64,000 nt of DNA from Calothrix sp. NIES-2098 (GTDB taxonomy: Bacteria; Cyanobacteriota; Cyanobacteriia; Cyanobacteriales; Nostocaceae): positions 4,591,001 through 4,655,000 of the forward strand of contig AP018172.1 in NCBI GenBank assembly GCA_002368175.1, in the 5' to 3' direction. This document shows positions 18,701 to 25,163 of the stretch, piece after piece (the stretch's first letter is position 1; each line of letters begins with the position of its first letter). The notes below the pieces were generated by a model. It worked only from the letters and a program-made list of their open reading frames with translations. It was not told where the DNA came from and made no database searches. The position numbers were made by a program, and so were the translations under genes.

Positions 18701-18886
18701 TCTCTTGGTACAGCCGTAGCTGGCGGGATGATTGTTTCTACTTTACTAAGTCTGTTTGTCGTGCCGATTTTATATATCGTAGTCAGCAGAATCCGCGATC
18801 GCTTCCGTCCCCATCGCCAGCCACCCCAACTCCCAGAACCTACTCAGGATGGTAAGGTTCCCCACACAACCCAGGTAATTAAATAG
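15704..18886 (+). CDS. RND multidrug efflux permease (AcrB/HAE1 family)
   Basis: 1060 residues, the usual length for HAE-1 pumps. The start FVDFFIRRPVFTSVCSIIILL is characteristic. There are twelve predicted membrane helices in the 1+5+1+5 pattern and two large periplasmic loops. TM4 carries GLVVDDAIIVVEN (proton-relay Asp pair), and TM10 carries IGLASKNAILIVEFANQLRERG with the relay Lys. It exports hydrophobic compounds using the proton gradient, together with the adaptor encoded just upstream. The gap before it holds only short G/A-rich repeats, so the two genes are probably cotranscribed. Confidence 0.95.
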   Translation: MFVDFFIRRPVFTSVCSIIILLVGAISIPTLPTDRYPEISPTQINVTANYVGASAEVVENTVTTVLERQINGVEGIKYMTSNSSNNGTSTITVTFDASRNKDIAAVDVQNRVSVAQPLLPDAVQRTGVTVSKQSNNILLAMGLYADKQAFDNVFLSNYADLYIVDALKRIKGVSEARIFGERRYAMRLWLDPNRLASRNLTAQDVIDALNEQNVQVGAGQIGQQPTDKDQNYQIDLTAVSRLTDVSQFDNIVLKTAADGSLITLKDVGRAELGAENYNSFLRFRGNEGVGIGIFPTPGSNALDVAKAVKVEMAKLAQSFPPGMKYQVAFDTTAFVEASLAEVVKTLVEAIALVVLVIFLFLQDWRTTLIPVIVIPLALVGTFAFIKVFGFSINTLTMFGITLATGLVVDDAIIVVENIARLIEDEGMPPRQAASESMRELFGAVVATSLVLMAVFVPVAFFPGSTGQIYKQFALTIAFSIAISTFLALTLTPSLSALLLRRGQKPRGWLGKIFGVVNRFIDWMRRGYEKTLFRLNRVAAIVVLLFVLSLGLTAWVYTRVPTAFIPEEDQGYFITIIQGPEGVSLNYTSNVMAKVEKEILKLPEVVGTFAIGGFGFSGNTANSGAIFTTLKPWNERAGEEHSAQGIMNRLRGVLSAIPEARILPVNPPAIQGLGSFGGFQFELQDRAGNNGLGTMTQIMGQLLQRGNQTPGLQAVFSTFSANTPQMVIEVDRSKAKALQVKVNDIFNTLQSYLGSRYVNDFNLLQRTYRVYIQADAKFRSNPEDIGKLYVRSATNQMIPLSNLVKVTPTTGAQTITHYNLFRSIEINGSAAPGFSSGQATNAMEQLAKEVLPASMGYEWSGITAEEQQSGGLAPLIFGLGLVFVFLVLAAQYENYVDPLIIMFAVPLAILGALSAQSLRGLANDVFCQVGLVMLIGLASKNAILIVEFANQLRERGVPLVKAAIQASEERLRPILMTSFAFILGIFPLVEAEGAGAASRQSLGTAVAGGMIVSTLLSLFVVPILYIVVSRIRDRFRPHRQPPQLPEPTQDGKVPHTTQVIK

Positions 18887-19003
18887 ATGCAAGGACGCGG
18901 GGAGAAGGATTTTTATTTATTACCTAAAAAACTCTCCGCGTTCCCGCGTTCTAGTTTCTTGAAGTCCATCCCAATCATCAGCAACACAAAGTGAGATCTA
19001 GAT

Positions 19004-19771
19004 ATGGCACCTTTAGCAGGAAAAGTTGCAATTGTCACTGGTGCATCGCGAGGTATTGGTAGAGCGATGTCTAACGACAAGCCGCTTCGCGTCTACGCAC
19101 TGAAGTTAGCTAGTAACGGTGCATCTGTGGTCGTTAACTATGCAGGTAGCACAGCTAAAGCCCAAGAGGTTGTCGCCGAAATTACTCAGCAAGGAGGAAA
19201 GGCGATCGCCGTACAAGCAGATATCAGCCAAGTAGCTGACATTAAGCGGCTATTCGATCGAACTATTGAGCAATTTGGCAAAGTTGATATTTTGGTCAAT
19301 AATGCTGGCACCATTATTTATAAACCGATCGCTGAAGTTACAGAAGCCGACTGCGACAATTTTGTCGCAGTCAATATTAAAGGGACTTATTTTGCTTGCC
19401 AACAAGCCGCCCAAAGGATGGTGGAAGGAGGGCGGATCGTTAATTTTTCTTCTTCAACCACAGCGATGATGCTACCAACTTATAGCGCTTACGTCGCCAC
19501 AAAAGGAGCTGTGGAACAAATAACCAGAGTCTTAGCTAAAGAACTAGGGACAAAAAAAATCACAGTCAACGCTGTTTCTCCAGGCCCCACAGATACAGAA
19601 CTGTTCCGCGACGGTAAAACCGAAGAACAAATCAACCGTCTAGCGCAAATGGCAGCTTTAGGAAAACTAGGAGATGCACAAGAAATTGCTGATGTAGTAG
19701 CATTTCTAGCGAGCGATGAAGCACGGTGGATTACCGGGCAAAATATCCGCGTGAACGGCGGAATCACCTGA
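19004..19771 (+). CDS. Short-chain dehydrogenase/reductase with in-frame repeat insertion
   Basis: 255 residues of classical SDR fold: TGASRGIG (12-19), VNNAGT, catalytic Ser in NFSSSTTAM, YSAYVATKGAV (Tyr-xxx-Lys), and PGPTDTELF. Nine residues (about 22-30, SNDKPLRVY region) interrupt the helix right after the nucleotide-binding GxxxGxG loop. They come from a 27-nt DNA insertion at 19069-19095; removing it restores RAIALKLASNGASVVV, the normal family sequence. Such an insertion could weaken cofactor binding, but the frame is intact to the stop. Family activity would be NAD(P)-dependent oxidoreduction of an unknown substrate. Confidence 0.88.
   Translation: MAPLAGKVAIVTGASRGIGRAMSNDKPLRVYALKLASNGASVVVNYAGSTAKAQEVVAEITQQGGKAIAVQADISQVADIKRLFDRTIEQFGKVDILVNNAGTIIYKPIAEVTEADCDNFVAVNIKGTYFACQQAAQRMVEGGRIVNFSSSTTAMMLPTYSAYVATKGAVEQITRVLAKELGTKKITVNAVSPGPTDTELFRDGKTEEQINRLAQMAALGKLGDAQEIADVVAFLASDEARWITGQNIRVNGGIT
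19069..19095 (+). repeat. 27-bp small dispersed repeat inserted in a HIP1 site
   Basis: The 27 bases begin and end with GTCTA, contain a partly self-complementary core (AAGCCGCTT), and sit between GCGAT and CGC, so deleting them regenerates the HIP1 octamer GCGATCGC and a normal SDR reading frame. This fits the very small mobile repeats (about 20-30 nt) described in Nostoc-type genomes. Confidence 0.75.
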
Positions 19772-19981
19772 AGCTATCTAATAAATTAAACCTAGAATTT
19801 CCCAGAGGTAAAACTTTTCAGTTTTATAATTGTCCTGGTACAGCTAACAAAACGGGTAAATTAATGTAGCATAAAAAACGTTGTATAAAACGTCTCTAAA
19901 TCATTAGAGTATCTTTTAATTTACTCAGTTTTAAAGTCTGTATTTCCAAGCAAAATACCACATTACAAGCATCCAAAGATT

Positions 19982-20695
19982 ATGGATTTGTCTAACTTTA
20001 CTACACTCCAAAACTTAGAAGCTGCCTTCGGTGGTGAATCGATGGCGAATCGGAAGTATTTGTTTTTTGCTGAAGTGGCGCGTAAACTTGGGTTTACAGA
20101 CTTAGCGAAACTTTTTAAAGAAACAGCAGAACAAGAAACAGAACATGCTTTTGCGCATTTTGAGTTGCTGCATCCAGAATTAGTTGTTAAAGATCCGTCA
20201 GCTTTAACTGATGAACAAAAGCGAGAAATTGTCTCTCGTTGTTTATCATTAGCAATTGAAGGCGAAACTTATGAATACACTACAATGTATCCAGAATTTG
20301 CCACTGCTGCTCAACGCGATCGCGATAGTTCTGCTGCGGAAGAATTTCTCAAGCAAGCTAAAGAATCTACCGATCATGCCAATACATTTCGAGAAGCAGC
20401 ACATCGTTTTGGCTTGCTAAAATTTATCGAAAATTACCACGCCGATCGCTATGCTGAAGCTTTAGAAGTTCTGAACGGCGGACAAGCAGCTACTAGAGTT
20501 GCAGGTGACGATCCCAAAACTCGGAAATGGATTTGCAGACAATGCAGTATGATTTACGATCCGGTTGCTGGCGATCCTGATTCTGGTATTGCACCTGGAA
20601 CACCATTTGAAGAAATTCCCGATGACTGGAAGTGTCCCATTTGCGGCGCTACCAAAAAGACTTTTAAACCACTTGAAGAAAAAGTCGCTGCTTAA
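19982..20695 (+). CDS. Rubrerythrin
   Basis: 237 residues: an N-terminal ferritin-like four-helix di-iron domain (ESMANRKYLFFAEVARKLGF, ETAEQETEHAFAHFELL, EGETYEYTTMYPEFA, ESTDHANTFREAAHRF) and a C-terminal rubredoxin domain with two CxxC knuckles (WICRQCSMIYDP and WKCPICGATKKTF). Rubrerythrins reduce hydrogen peroxide using electrons passed through the rubredoxin iron. Cytosolic. The gene stands alone and is followed by a hairpin terminator at 20770. Confidence 0.95.
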   Translation: MDLSNFTTLQNLEAAFGGESMANRKYLFFAEVARKLGFTDLAKLFKETAEQETEHAFAHFELLHPELVVKDPSALTDEQKREIVSRCLSLAIEGETYEYTTMYPEFATAAQRDRDSSAAEEFLKQAKESTDHANTFREAAHRFGLLKFIENYHADRYAEALEVLNGGQAATRVAGDDPKTRKWICRQCSMIYDPVAGDPDSGIAPGTPFEEIPDDWKCPICGATKKTFKPLEEKVAA

Positions 20696-20769
20696 GATTG
20701 TCATCTGGCAGTTTTCATTGAATGGTGCGGTTAATCGAACACAGCCCACCTACATAGGCTAAAGACATT

Positions 20770-20790
20770 AAGCCCACGCAGGTGGGCTTT
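20770..20790 (+). terminator. Terminator after the rubrerythrin gene
   Basis: AAGCCCAC and GTGGGCTT form an 8-bp stem with a 4-nt loop followed by TG. A second copy of AGCCCACC lies upstream (near 20741) and can pair alternatively. Confidence 0.55.
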
Positions 20791-20954
20791 GTCATAGTAG
20801 TTAATAGCCATGCTAGTTGAGCATCAGTTAAGTACAAATACATAAAAAACCAAAGATATTCATGAATTTTTCAAGAAATTGTTTTAGCCGCACGAGCGAT
20901 CGCCTAATTTTTCGTTAAGCTATAAGCGCTAATATTCAGGATGATGAGCGTTTT

Positions 20955-21785
20955 ATGCACTGGTTACTATCTGGGCCGTTGAGTACAGAGAAATTGACGG
21001 TTAAGATTGCAGACTTACCTGCATCCTTACAAGGTAAAAAACTGGTGCAGATGTCGGATTTTCATTATGATGGTTTGCGGCTGTCGGATGCAATGCTCGA
21101 AAAAGCGATCGCAGTTAGCAATCAAGCGGAACCGGATTTAGTTGTCTTAACTGGTGACTATGTAACAGCTAGCCCAAAACCAATTCACGACTTGGCTTTA
21201 CGGCTGAAAAATCTCCGCAGTCGGGCTGGTATTTATGCTGTATTGGGCAACCATGATATATGTTACAAACACTCAAGAGCAGAAATCACTGAAGCTTTGA
21301 ATAAAATTGGCGTTCGCGTTCTGTGGAATGAAATCGCCTATCCTTTTGGGAAAGAATTACCCCTAGTAGGATTAGCAGATTCTTACTCTAGGGAATTTCA
21401 CCCTGTAACAGTCATGAACCAACTAGACACCGCTACGCCTCGGATTGTTTTATCACACAATCCTGATACTGCGGAAATATTGCAAGCTTGGCGAGTAGAT
21501 TTACAATTATCTGGTCATACTCATGGCGGTCAAGTTGTAATTCCAGGATTGGGAACTGGAGTCATTTACTATCAAAAAATTGTGCGCAAAATTCCTGTAA
21601 AAATCCGCCGTCGCATTCCATATTTGCGAAACGATTACTCCTTCATTCGTCATTGGGAATGGGCGCAGGGTTTACATTACTTAGGAAAAAATCAATTATA
21701 TATTAATCGTGGTTTAGGAACTTATCTCCCCGGACGTTTATTTTGTCCTCCAGAAGTGACTGTTATGACGTTACAAAGTAAGTGA
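20955..21785 (+). CDS. Metallophosphoesterase (YkuE/YaeI-like), copy 1
   Basis: 276 residues with all calcineurin-like phosphoesterase motifs: SDFHYDG, LTGDYV, LGNHDI, LSHNPD and SGHTHGGQ. The dimetal site is therefore intact. No membrane anchor is seen. It is closely related along its length to the gene at 35972, and the two upstream regions share a TAAGCTNTAAGCGCT block, so they are a duplication. The island at 21.86-35.73 kb lies between them. Substrate unknown; relatives act on lipid or nucleotide phosphoesters. Confidence 0.9.
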   Translation: MHWLLSGPLSTEKLTVKIADLPASLQGKKLVQMSDFHYDGLRLSDAMLEKAIAVSNQAEPDLVVLTGDYVTASPKPIHDLALRLKNLRSRAGIYAVLGNHDICYKHSRAEITEALNKIGVRVLWNEIAYPFGKELPLVGLADSYSREFHPVTVMNQLDTATPRIVLSHNPDTAEILQAWRVDLQLSGHTHGGQVVIPGLGTGVIYYQKIVRKIPVKIRRRIPYLRNDYSFIRHWEWAQGLHYLGKNQLYINRGLGTYLPGRLFCPPEVTVMTLQSK

Positions 21786-21855
21786 TTTAGTAGCAAAATT
21801 TTAAACAAATTACTAATTAAATTGATTTTTTATGTAGTACATATATATATCGCTT

Positions 21856-22062
21856 AGTTAACGCGATTTGCCTTTAATATCAATGCTTTGAAAGATTAAG
21901 AGTAGCGTCGGCTGATTTTTGCTACTCAATTGCTACTAATTTTGACTCTCTAACCGCTATTACAGGCGGTTTTTAATTTGCTACTCGTTGTCAATAAAAA
22001 GCGATCGCTCCCATCTACCTAAAAGTGCGATCGCTCTGGCTTGTTGTTCGTTAGTGAGTGAC
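21856..22062 (+). repeat. 207-bp direct repeat, copy A (left border of island)
   Basis: Matches 31195-31401 at constant offset (9339) with only a few mismatches and no gap. It contains the 18-bp core TGCTACTCAATTGCTACT (21920-21937), also found alone at 35717-35734; a hairpin AACCGC/GCGGTT followed by TTTT (near 21951-21975); and two HIP1 octamers. Likely an attachment-site-derived border of a mobile element. Confidence 0.8.
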
Positions 22063-22155
22063 TTCATGTGTCGTTAGGGGGATGATATCGTGAAGCTTTT
22101 ATGAATTTCCCCAGTGTAATCCCTGAAGTTTGGCGGTAGCAGCGAAAATGACTAC

Positions 22156-22440
22156 ATGAAATATCGCTATCTCGCGCCGATGCCACTCAACCAGCTACTA
22201 GCCGTATTGCAAGCGGCAATCAAGCTCATCCGTAAACTGCAAAACGACAACGATAAGCTACGTAGCCAGCTAGCCGATAAAGACGCAATTATTGCCGATA
22301 AGGATAAATTTATCGCCGAACTCCAAGGGCAACTGGGCACGGCGGCGACGATGCTCACAACCGACGAGAAAGAACTAGCCGTTTTGCACGGGAATCTTTC
22401 TGAGTTGTCGGATCTAGTGCTTCCCGACTCCCACCAATAA
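22156..22440 (+). CDS. Small coiled-coil protein
   Basis: 94 residues, mostly heptad coiled coil (LIRKLQNDNDKLRSQLADKD, IIADKDKFIAELQGQLG). The start overlaps an upstream three-codon frame (ATGACTACATGA), so translation could be coupled; ATG 22177 (MPLNQLLAVL) is an alternative start. It is the only rightward gene in the left island module. No function recognised. Confidence 0.5.
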   Translation: MKYRYLAPMPLNQLLAVLQAAIKLIRKLQNDNDKLRSQLADKDAIIADKDKFIAELQGQLGTAATMLTTDEKELAVLHGNLSELSDLVLPDSHQ

Positions 22441-22444
22441 AAAA

Positions 22445-22474
22445 GGATTTAGTCTTGGGCAGGCGACTAAATCC
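22445..22474 (-). terminator. Terminator of the leftward island operon
   Basis: GGATTTAGTC and GACTAAATCC form a perfect 10-bp stem. Read leftward it is followed by TTTTTTATTGG, so it ends transcripts of the leftward genes. Confidence 0.8.
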
Positions 22475-22518
22475 TCTGGAATAGAATCCTCTAATTGCTT
22501 GTTATGCCCATAAAAATA

Positions 22519-22743
22519 TTACGCCGCCCTGCGGGCGTCAAGAGCGTTTTCAACTCGCTTTAAAATCGTTTCAAAGTAGTGGTTTCTGGTTTGGCATTCG
22601 ACTTCATGAGCGCGAATTCGCGCTTCTAAAGAGGCAATCTTTTCTGTTAATTCGTCGTTGCGTTTATCGATATTTTGATAAATTTTGAGCGCAAAACCGA
22701 GGAGAGTTGCCACTCCTAAAGCGGTTTGAATAATATCTGACAT
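22519..22743 (-). CDS. Small membrane-anchored coiled-coil protein
   Basis: 74 residues: an N-terminal hydrophobic helix (IIQTALGVATLLGFALKIYQ) followed by a charged coiled coil (ELTEKIASLEARIRAHEVEC). The size and layout recall small phage accessory or holin-associated proteins, but I do not recognise a family. Separated from the next leftward gene by a strong hairpin at 22788-22820. Confidence 0.55.
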   Translation of the reverse strand: MSDIIQTALGVATLLGFALKIYQNIDKRNDELTEKIASLEARIRAHEVECQTRNHYFETILKRVENALDARRAA

Positions 22744-22787
22744 GATAAAATATAACCTTCAACTGTATTGGAAAAATCAACTTATGA

Positions 22788-22820
22788 AAGCCGACGCGTT
22801 AGCCTATGCGTCGGCTTTTT
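22788..22820 (+). terminator. Strong hairpin between island genes
   Basis: AAGCCGACGC and GCGTCGGCTT form a perfect 10-bp stem with a 10-nt loop and TTTTT on the rightward side. Read leftward it is followed by only TTT. Confidence 0.7.
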
Positions 22821-22889
22821 ATTGTGTAGAATCTTAATAGTTATTTTATCTTTATGCAGAGATGAATGATAAGAGGATAAATACTGTAA

Positions 22890-23339
22890 TTACAAAGCAT
22901 CTATTTTTAATTCAATACTTGAAAGCTTGTTATCAAGATCTGTTGTATCGATGCCATCGTATTGGTAGACTGTTATTCCTAGATCGATAAACCAGGATGG
23001 GGCTAAATATGATATTTGATAATCAACTGCATTATCAGCAAAAAATAATATATTTCTCTTACCTAAAAACAGACTTTTATTAAAAGCAATCGCATCCCCT
23101 AGGGCAGTCGGTAGAATCTGGCGACATCTACCAGCGTAACGCCATATTTTACCTATAGGAACGGTAGTAGTAATATTAATGAGAATAATTGGCTTATTGA
23201 AAGTTATAGGAATAAATAATTCTGTTAGCTTTGCATAAATATCTCTTCCTGTGGTCATCTCTATGATGGTAGGGGGAATAGAGTTAGAGTATTGCAGTGA
23301 AAAATTATCACCATTACCTAACTCTAATATCCTGCTCAT
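22890..23339 (-). CDS. Island protein of unknown function (149 aa)
   Basis: 149 residues, beta-rich pattern (SIPPTIIEMTTGRDIYAKLT, KPIILINITTTVPIGKIWRY), ending in a short helical tail (NKLSSIELKIDAL). No cysteine motifs or membrane helices. The start abuts the stop of the 88-aa gene. It is last in the leftward run of structural-looking genes, so it may be a fibre or tip component (inference from position only). Confidence 0.6.
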   Translation of the reverse strand: MSRILELGNGDNFSLQYSNSIPPTIIEMTTGRDIYAKLTELFIPITFNKPIILINITTTVPIGKIWRYAGRCRQILPTALGDAIAFNKSLFLGKRNILFFADNAVDYQISYLAPSWFIDLGITVYQYDGIDTTDLDNKLSSIELKIDAL

Positions 23340-23606
23340 TTACGCACCTACTCGCATAATTAATTCCGTGTGTTCGCAAAAGTCGTGAACTAGCTCCAAA
23401 GGATTATGAACATCATTTAGCTGGAGAATATCGCAATAATCCCTCAGAGAAATTTTATTATCTAACCAATCTCTAGCAGCTTGGTTGATAGCTGCCATAT
23501 TCTTGGCTTCATCCATACAAGCCTCGGCATCTACTGCTACGGCTAGCAAGTTTATATCATCGTAGGGAGTCCAAATTATCCCCGTCCTTTGGGCTATTTC
23601 ACTCAT
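23340..23606 (-). CDS. Island protein of unknown function (88 aa)
   Basis: 88 acidic, helical residues (LAVAVDAEACMDEAKNMAAI, RDYCDILQLNDVHNPLELVH). Stop and next start are adjacent, so it is translationally coupled to the 149-aa gene. No family recognised. Confidence 0.6.
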   Translation of the reverse strand: MSEIAQRTGIIWTPYDDINLLAVAVDAEACMDEAKNMAAINQAARDWLDNKISLRDYCDILQLNDVHNPLELVHDFCEHTELIMRVGA

Positions 23607-23632
23607 GATTAAATCCTCAAGGGTAGTTACTC

Positions 23633-24208
23633 TTAAGCTCCTTCAGGAATGAGCTTGTAACTTCTTTTTGTTCCGGCTTCCGCTGCATCTACCCAATTTT
23701 GAGAAGCAGTAATTAGCAACGCTGAAACCGTCGCATAAGTTTGACCGCCAGAAGCCTGACCAAAAGCACCAGTATATGTATCTACATCTGGTTTTAAATA
23801 AACTCTTTTGGTTATGCGGCTAGTTTTCTTAGCGAAAGTTTGCCTGAGAGTAAAGCTTAATTTAGCTGCTTTAAATCTTTTATATTCAATACCTCCCCCA
23901 GTAGGAGCAGTTTCGGTATCGTCAATATAATAAGTATCTAAAATTGTAGTAAGAGCGTTGCCAACTCCTGCCCCTTGCCCGTCTTGGGTCTTTTTAAGAA
24001 CAGGAAGAATGATATATCTTAGCGCTGTTCCGCTTTGATTAAAGGGGGATATATACCCATTTACGCGTTTTGGTTTAGCTCTTTTAGTTTCGTCTGTAAT
24101 TGCTGCAAAAGCTGCGTGTTTGGCATCTGGACTTAAGGCTTGCCAAGCTTTGTAATTATCGTATGCAGCCTTCTGAGTTTCATAGCGTCTGAGGTCGCGA
24201 AATGACAT
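23633..24208 (-). CDS. Island protein of unknown function (191 aa)
   Basis: 191 residues. The N-terminal part is helical and charged (LRRYETQKAAYDNYKAWQAL, HAAFAAITDETKRAKPKR); the rest is a mixed, probably beta domain with a Gly-rich loop (GQGAGVGNALTT) and a basic stretch (TFAKKTSRITKRVYLK). It follows a 106-bp gap after the 282-aa gene, which may hold a promoter. Composition suits a small structural or assembly protein; no family recognised. Confidence 0.6.
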   Translation of the reverse strand: MSFRDLRRYETQKAAYDNYKAWQALSPDAKHAAFAAITDETKRAKPKRVNGYISPFNQSGTALRYIILPVLKKTQDGQGAGVGNALTTILDTYYIDDTETAPTGGGIEYKRFKAAKLSFTLRQTFAKKTSRITKRVYLKPDVDTYTGAFGQASGGQTYATVSALLITASQNWVDAAEAGTKRSYKLIPEGA

Positions 24209-24314
24209 ATATATAGTTATCCAAATTAAGGTTAACTGCGATTGTAAACTGCATTTTTATTTCAATGTTTGGCTAGAAACCTATAAGGTGTTCAACTTCT
24301 TTGTACGTAAGTGT

Positions 24315-25163
24315 TTAGTACCATTTTACTAAAGATTGATTTCTAAATGTTGTATCTATGAGAAATATAGGGTCAGTCAAATTACCTAAAGAAATATATG
24401 CATATCTAAACCGCATTACTGCAACTGGTCGGTAACGTCGATTTTTTACGGATTTACCAAGAATTGTTGTAGTTCCTGCTGTTGCAGTGGTTGTACTTTC
24501 TTTGTCAGGGTCGTTTAAAACTATATGTGATGCTCCCTTGAAAGGTACATCTATTGCATTACACATTTTCTCAAAAATATTAACTGCATCAGTTTTAGAA
24601 TTAACTAACATATAATTTCCTCGTGGAAAACCATTACTAGGGTCAGTGTAAGAAGCTGATTTATTCCCTGATGTATAGGTAATTCCCTTATGATTTTCTA
24701 AGAATAATTCTTTAATTTCAGTAGCAATCTCCGTCATATTAGCTTTTGTGATCGCTGGTCTGGATTCTCCAGACGCGCAAGCATATTTCATTAATCTGCA
24801 AGATTTTTCATGAATTACTAAATCATCTTGTGGTGCTTGTGCAGATGCATCCTGCATAAACACTAAAAATAATTGTGGATATGCAGCAACCGGGGGAGCA
24901 GTGCCGAACGGAGTTCCATAAGTAATTGATAAATTTTTACGACCATACCCAATAACATCAAAAAATAGACTGCGACGCATATTCATAATTGCGTCGTTGT
25001 CGTCATCAGTTATCCGACAAGCAAGTTTTAAAGATGATCTAACAGAACTCAAATCGCCCGTTCCTTCTACATCACTAAAATAGCGGTCAACTCTTCTATT
25101 AAATTCTGCCCTATAAGTTTGTTGTAGATGCTCAAAAGCATCAAAGCCTTCTGGCAACGTCAT
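24315..25163 (-). CDS. Island protein of unknown function (282 aa)
   Basis: 282 residues, soluble, mixed alpha/beta, with helical N-terminus (FEHLQQTYRAEFNRRVDRYF) and a C-terminal beta region (YAYISLGNLTDPIFLIDTTF). Its start codon overlaps the stop of the 774-aa fibre gene by one base, so the two are coupled. No catalytic motif is evident; a partner or chaperone of the fibre protein is possible from context. Confidence 0.65.
   Translation of the reverse strand: MTLPEGFDAFEHLQQTYRAEFNRRVDRYFSDVEGTGDLSSVRSSLKLACRITDDDNDAIMNMRRSLFFDVIGYGRKNLSITYGTPFGTAPPVAAYPQLFLVFMQDASAQAPQDDLVIHEKSCRLMKYACASGESRPAITKANMTEIATEIKELFLENHKGITYTSGNKSASYTDPSNGFPRGNYMLVNSKTDAVNIFEKMCNAIDVPFKGASHIVLNDPDKESTTTATAGTTTILGKSVKNRRYRPVAVMRFRYAYISLGNLTDPIFLIDTTFRNQSLVKWY

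Noticed and set aside
21856..22062. CRISPR-like or IS terminal repeat
   Set aside because: Only two full copies 9.3 kb apart, no spacer array and no transposase; an attachment-type border fits better.
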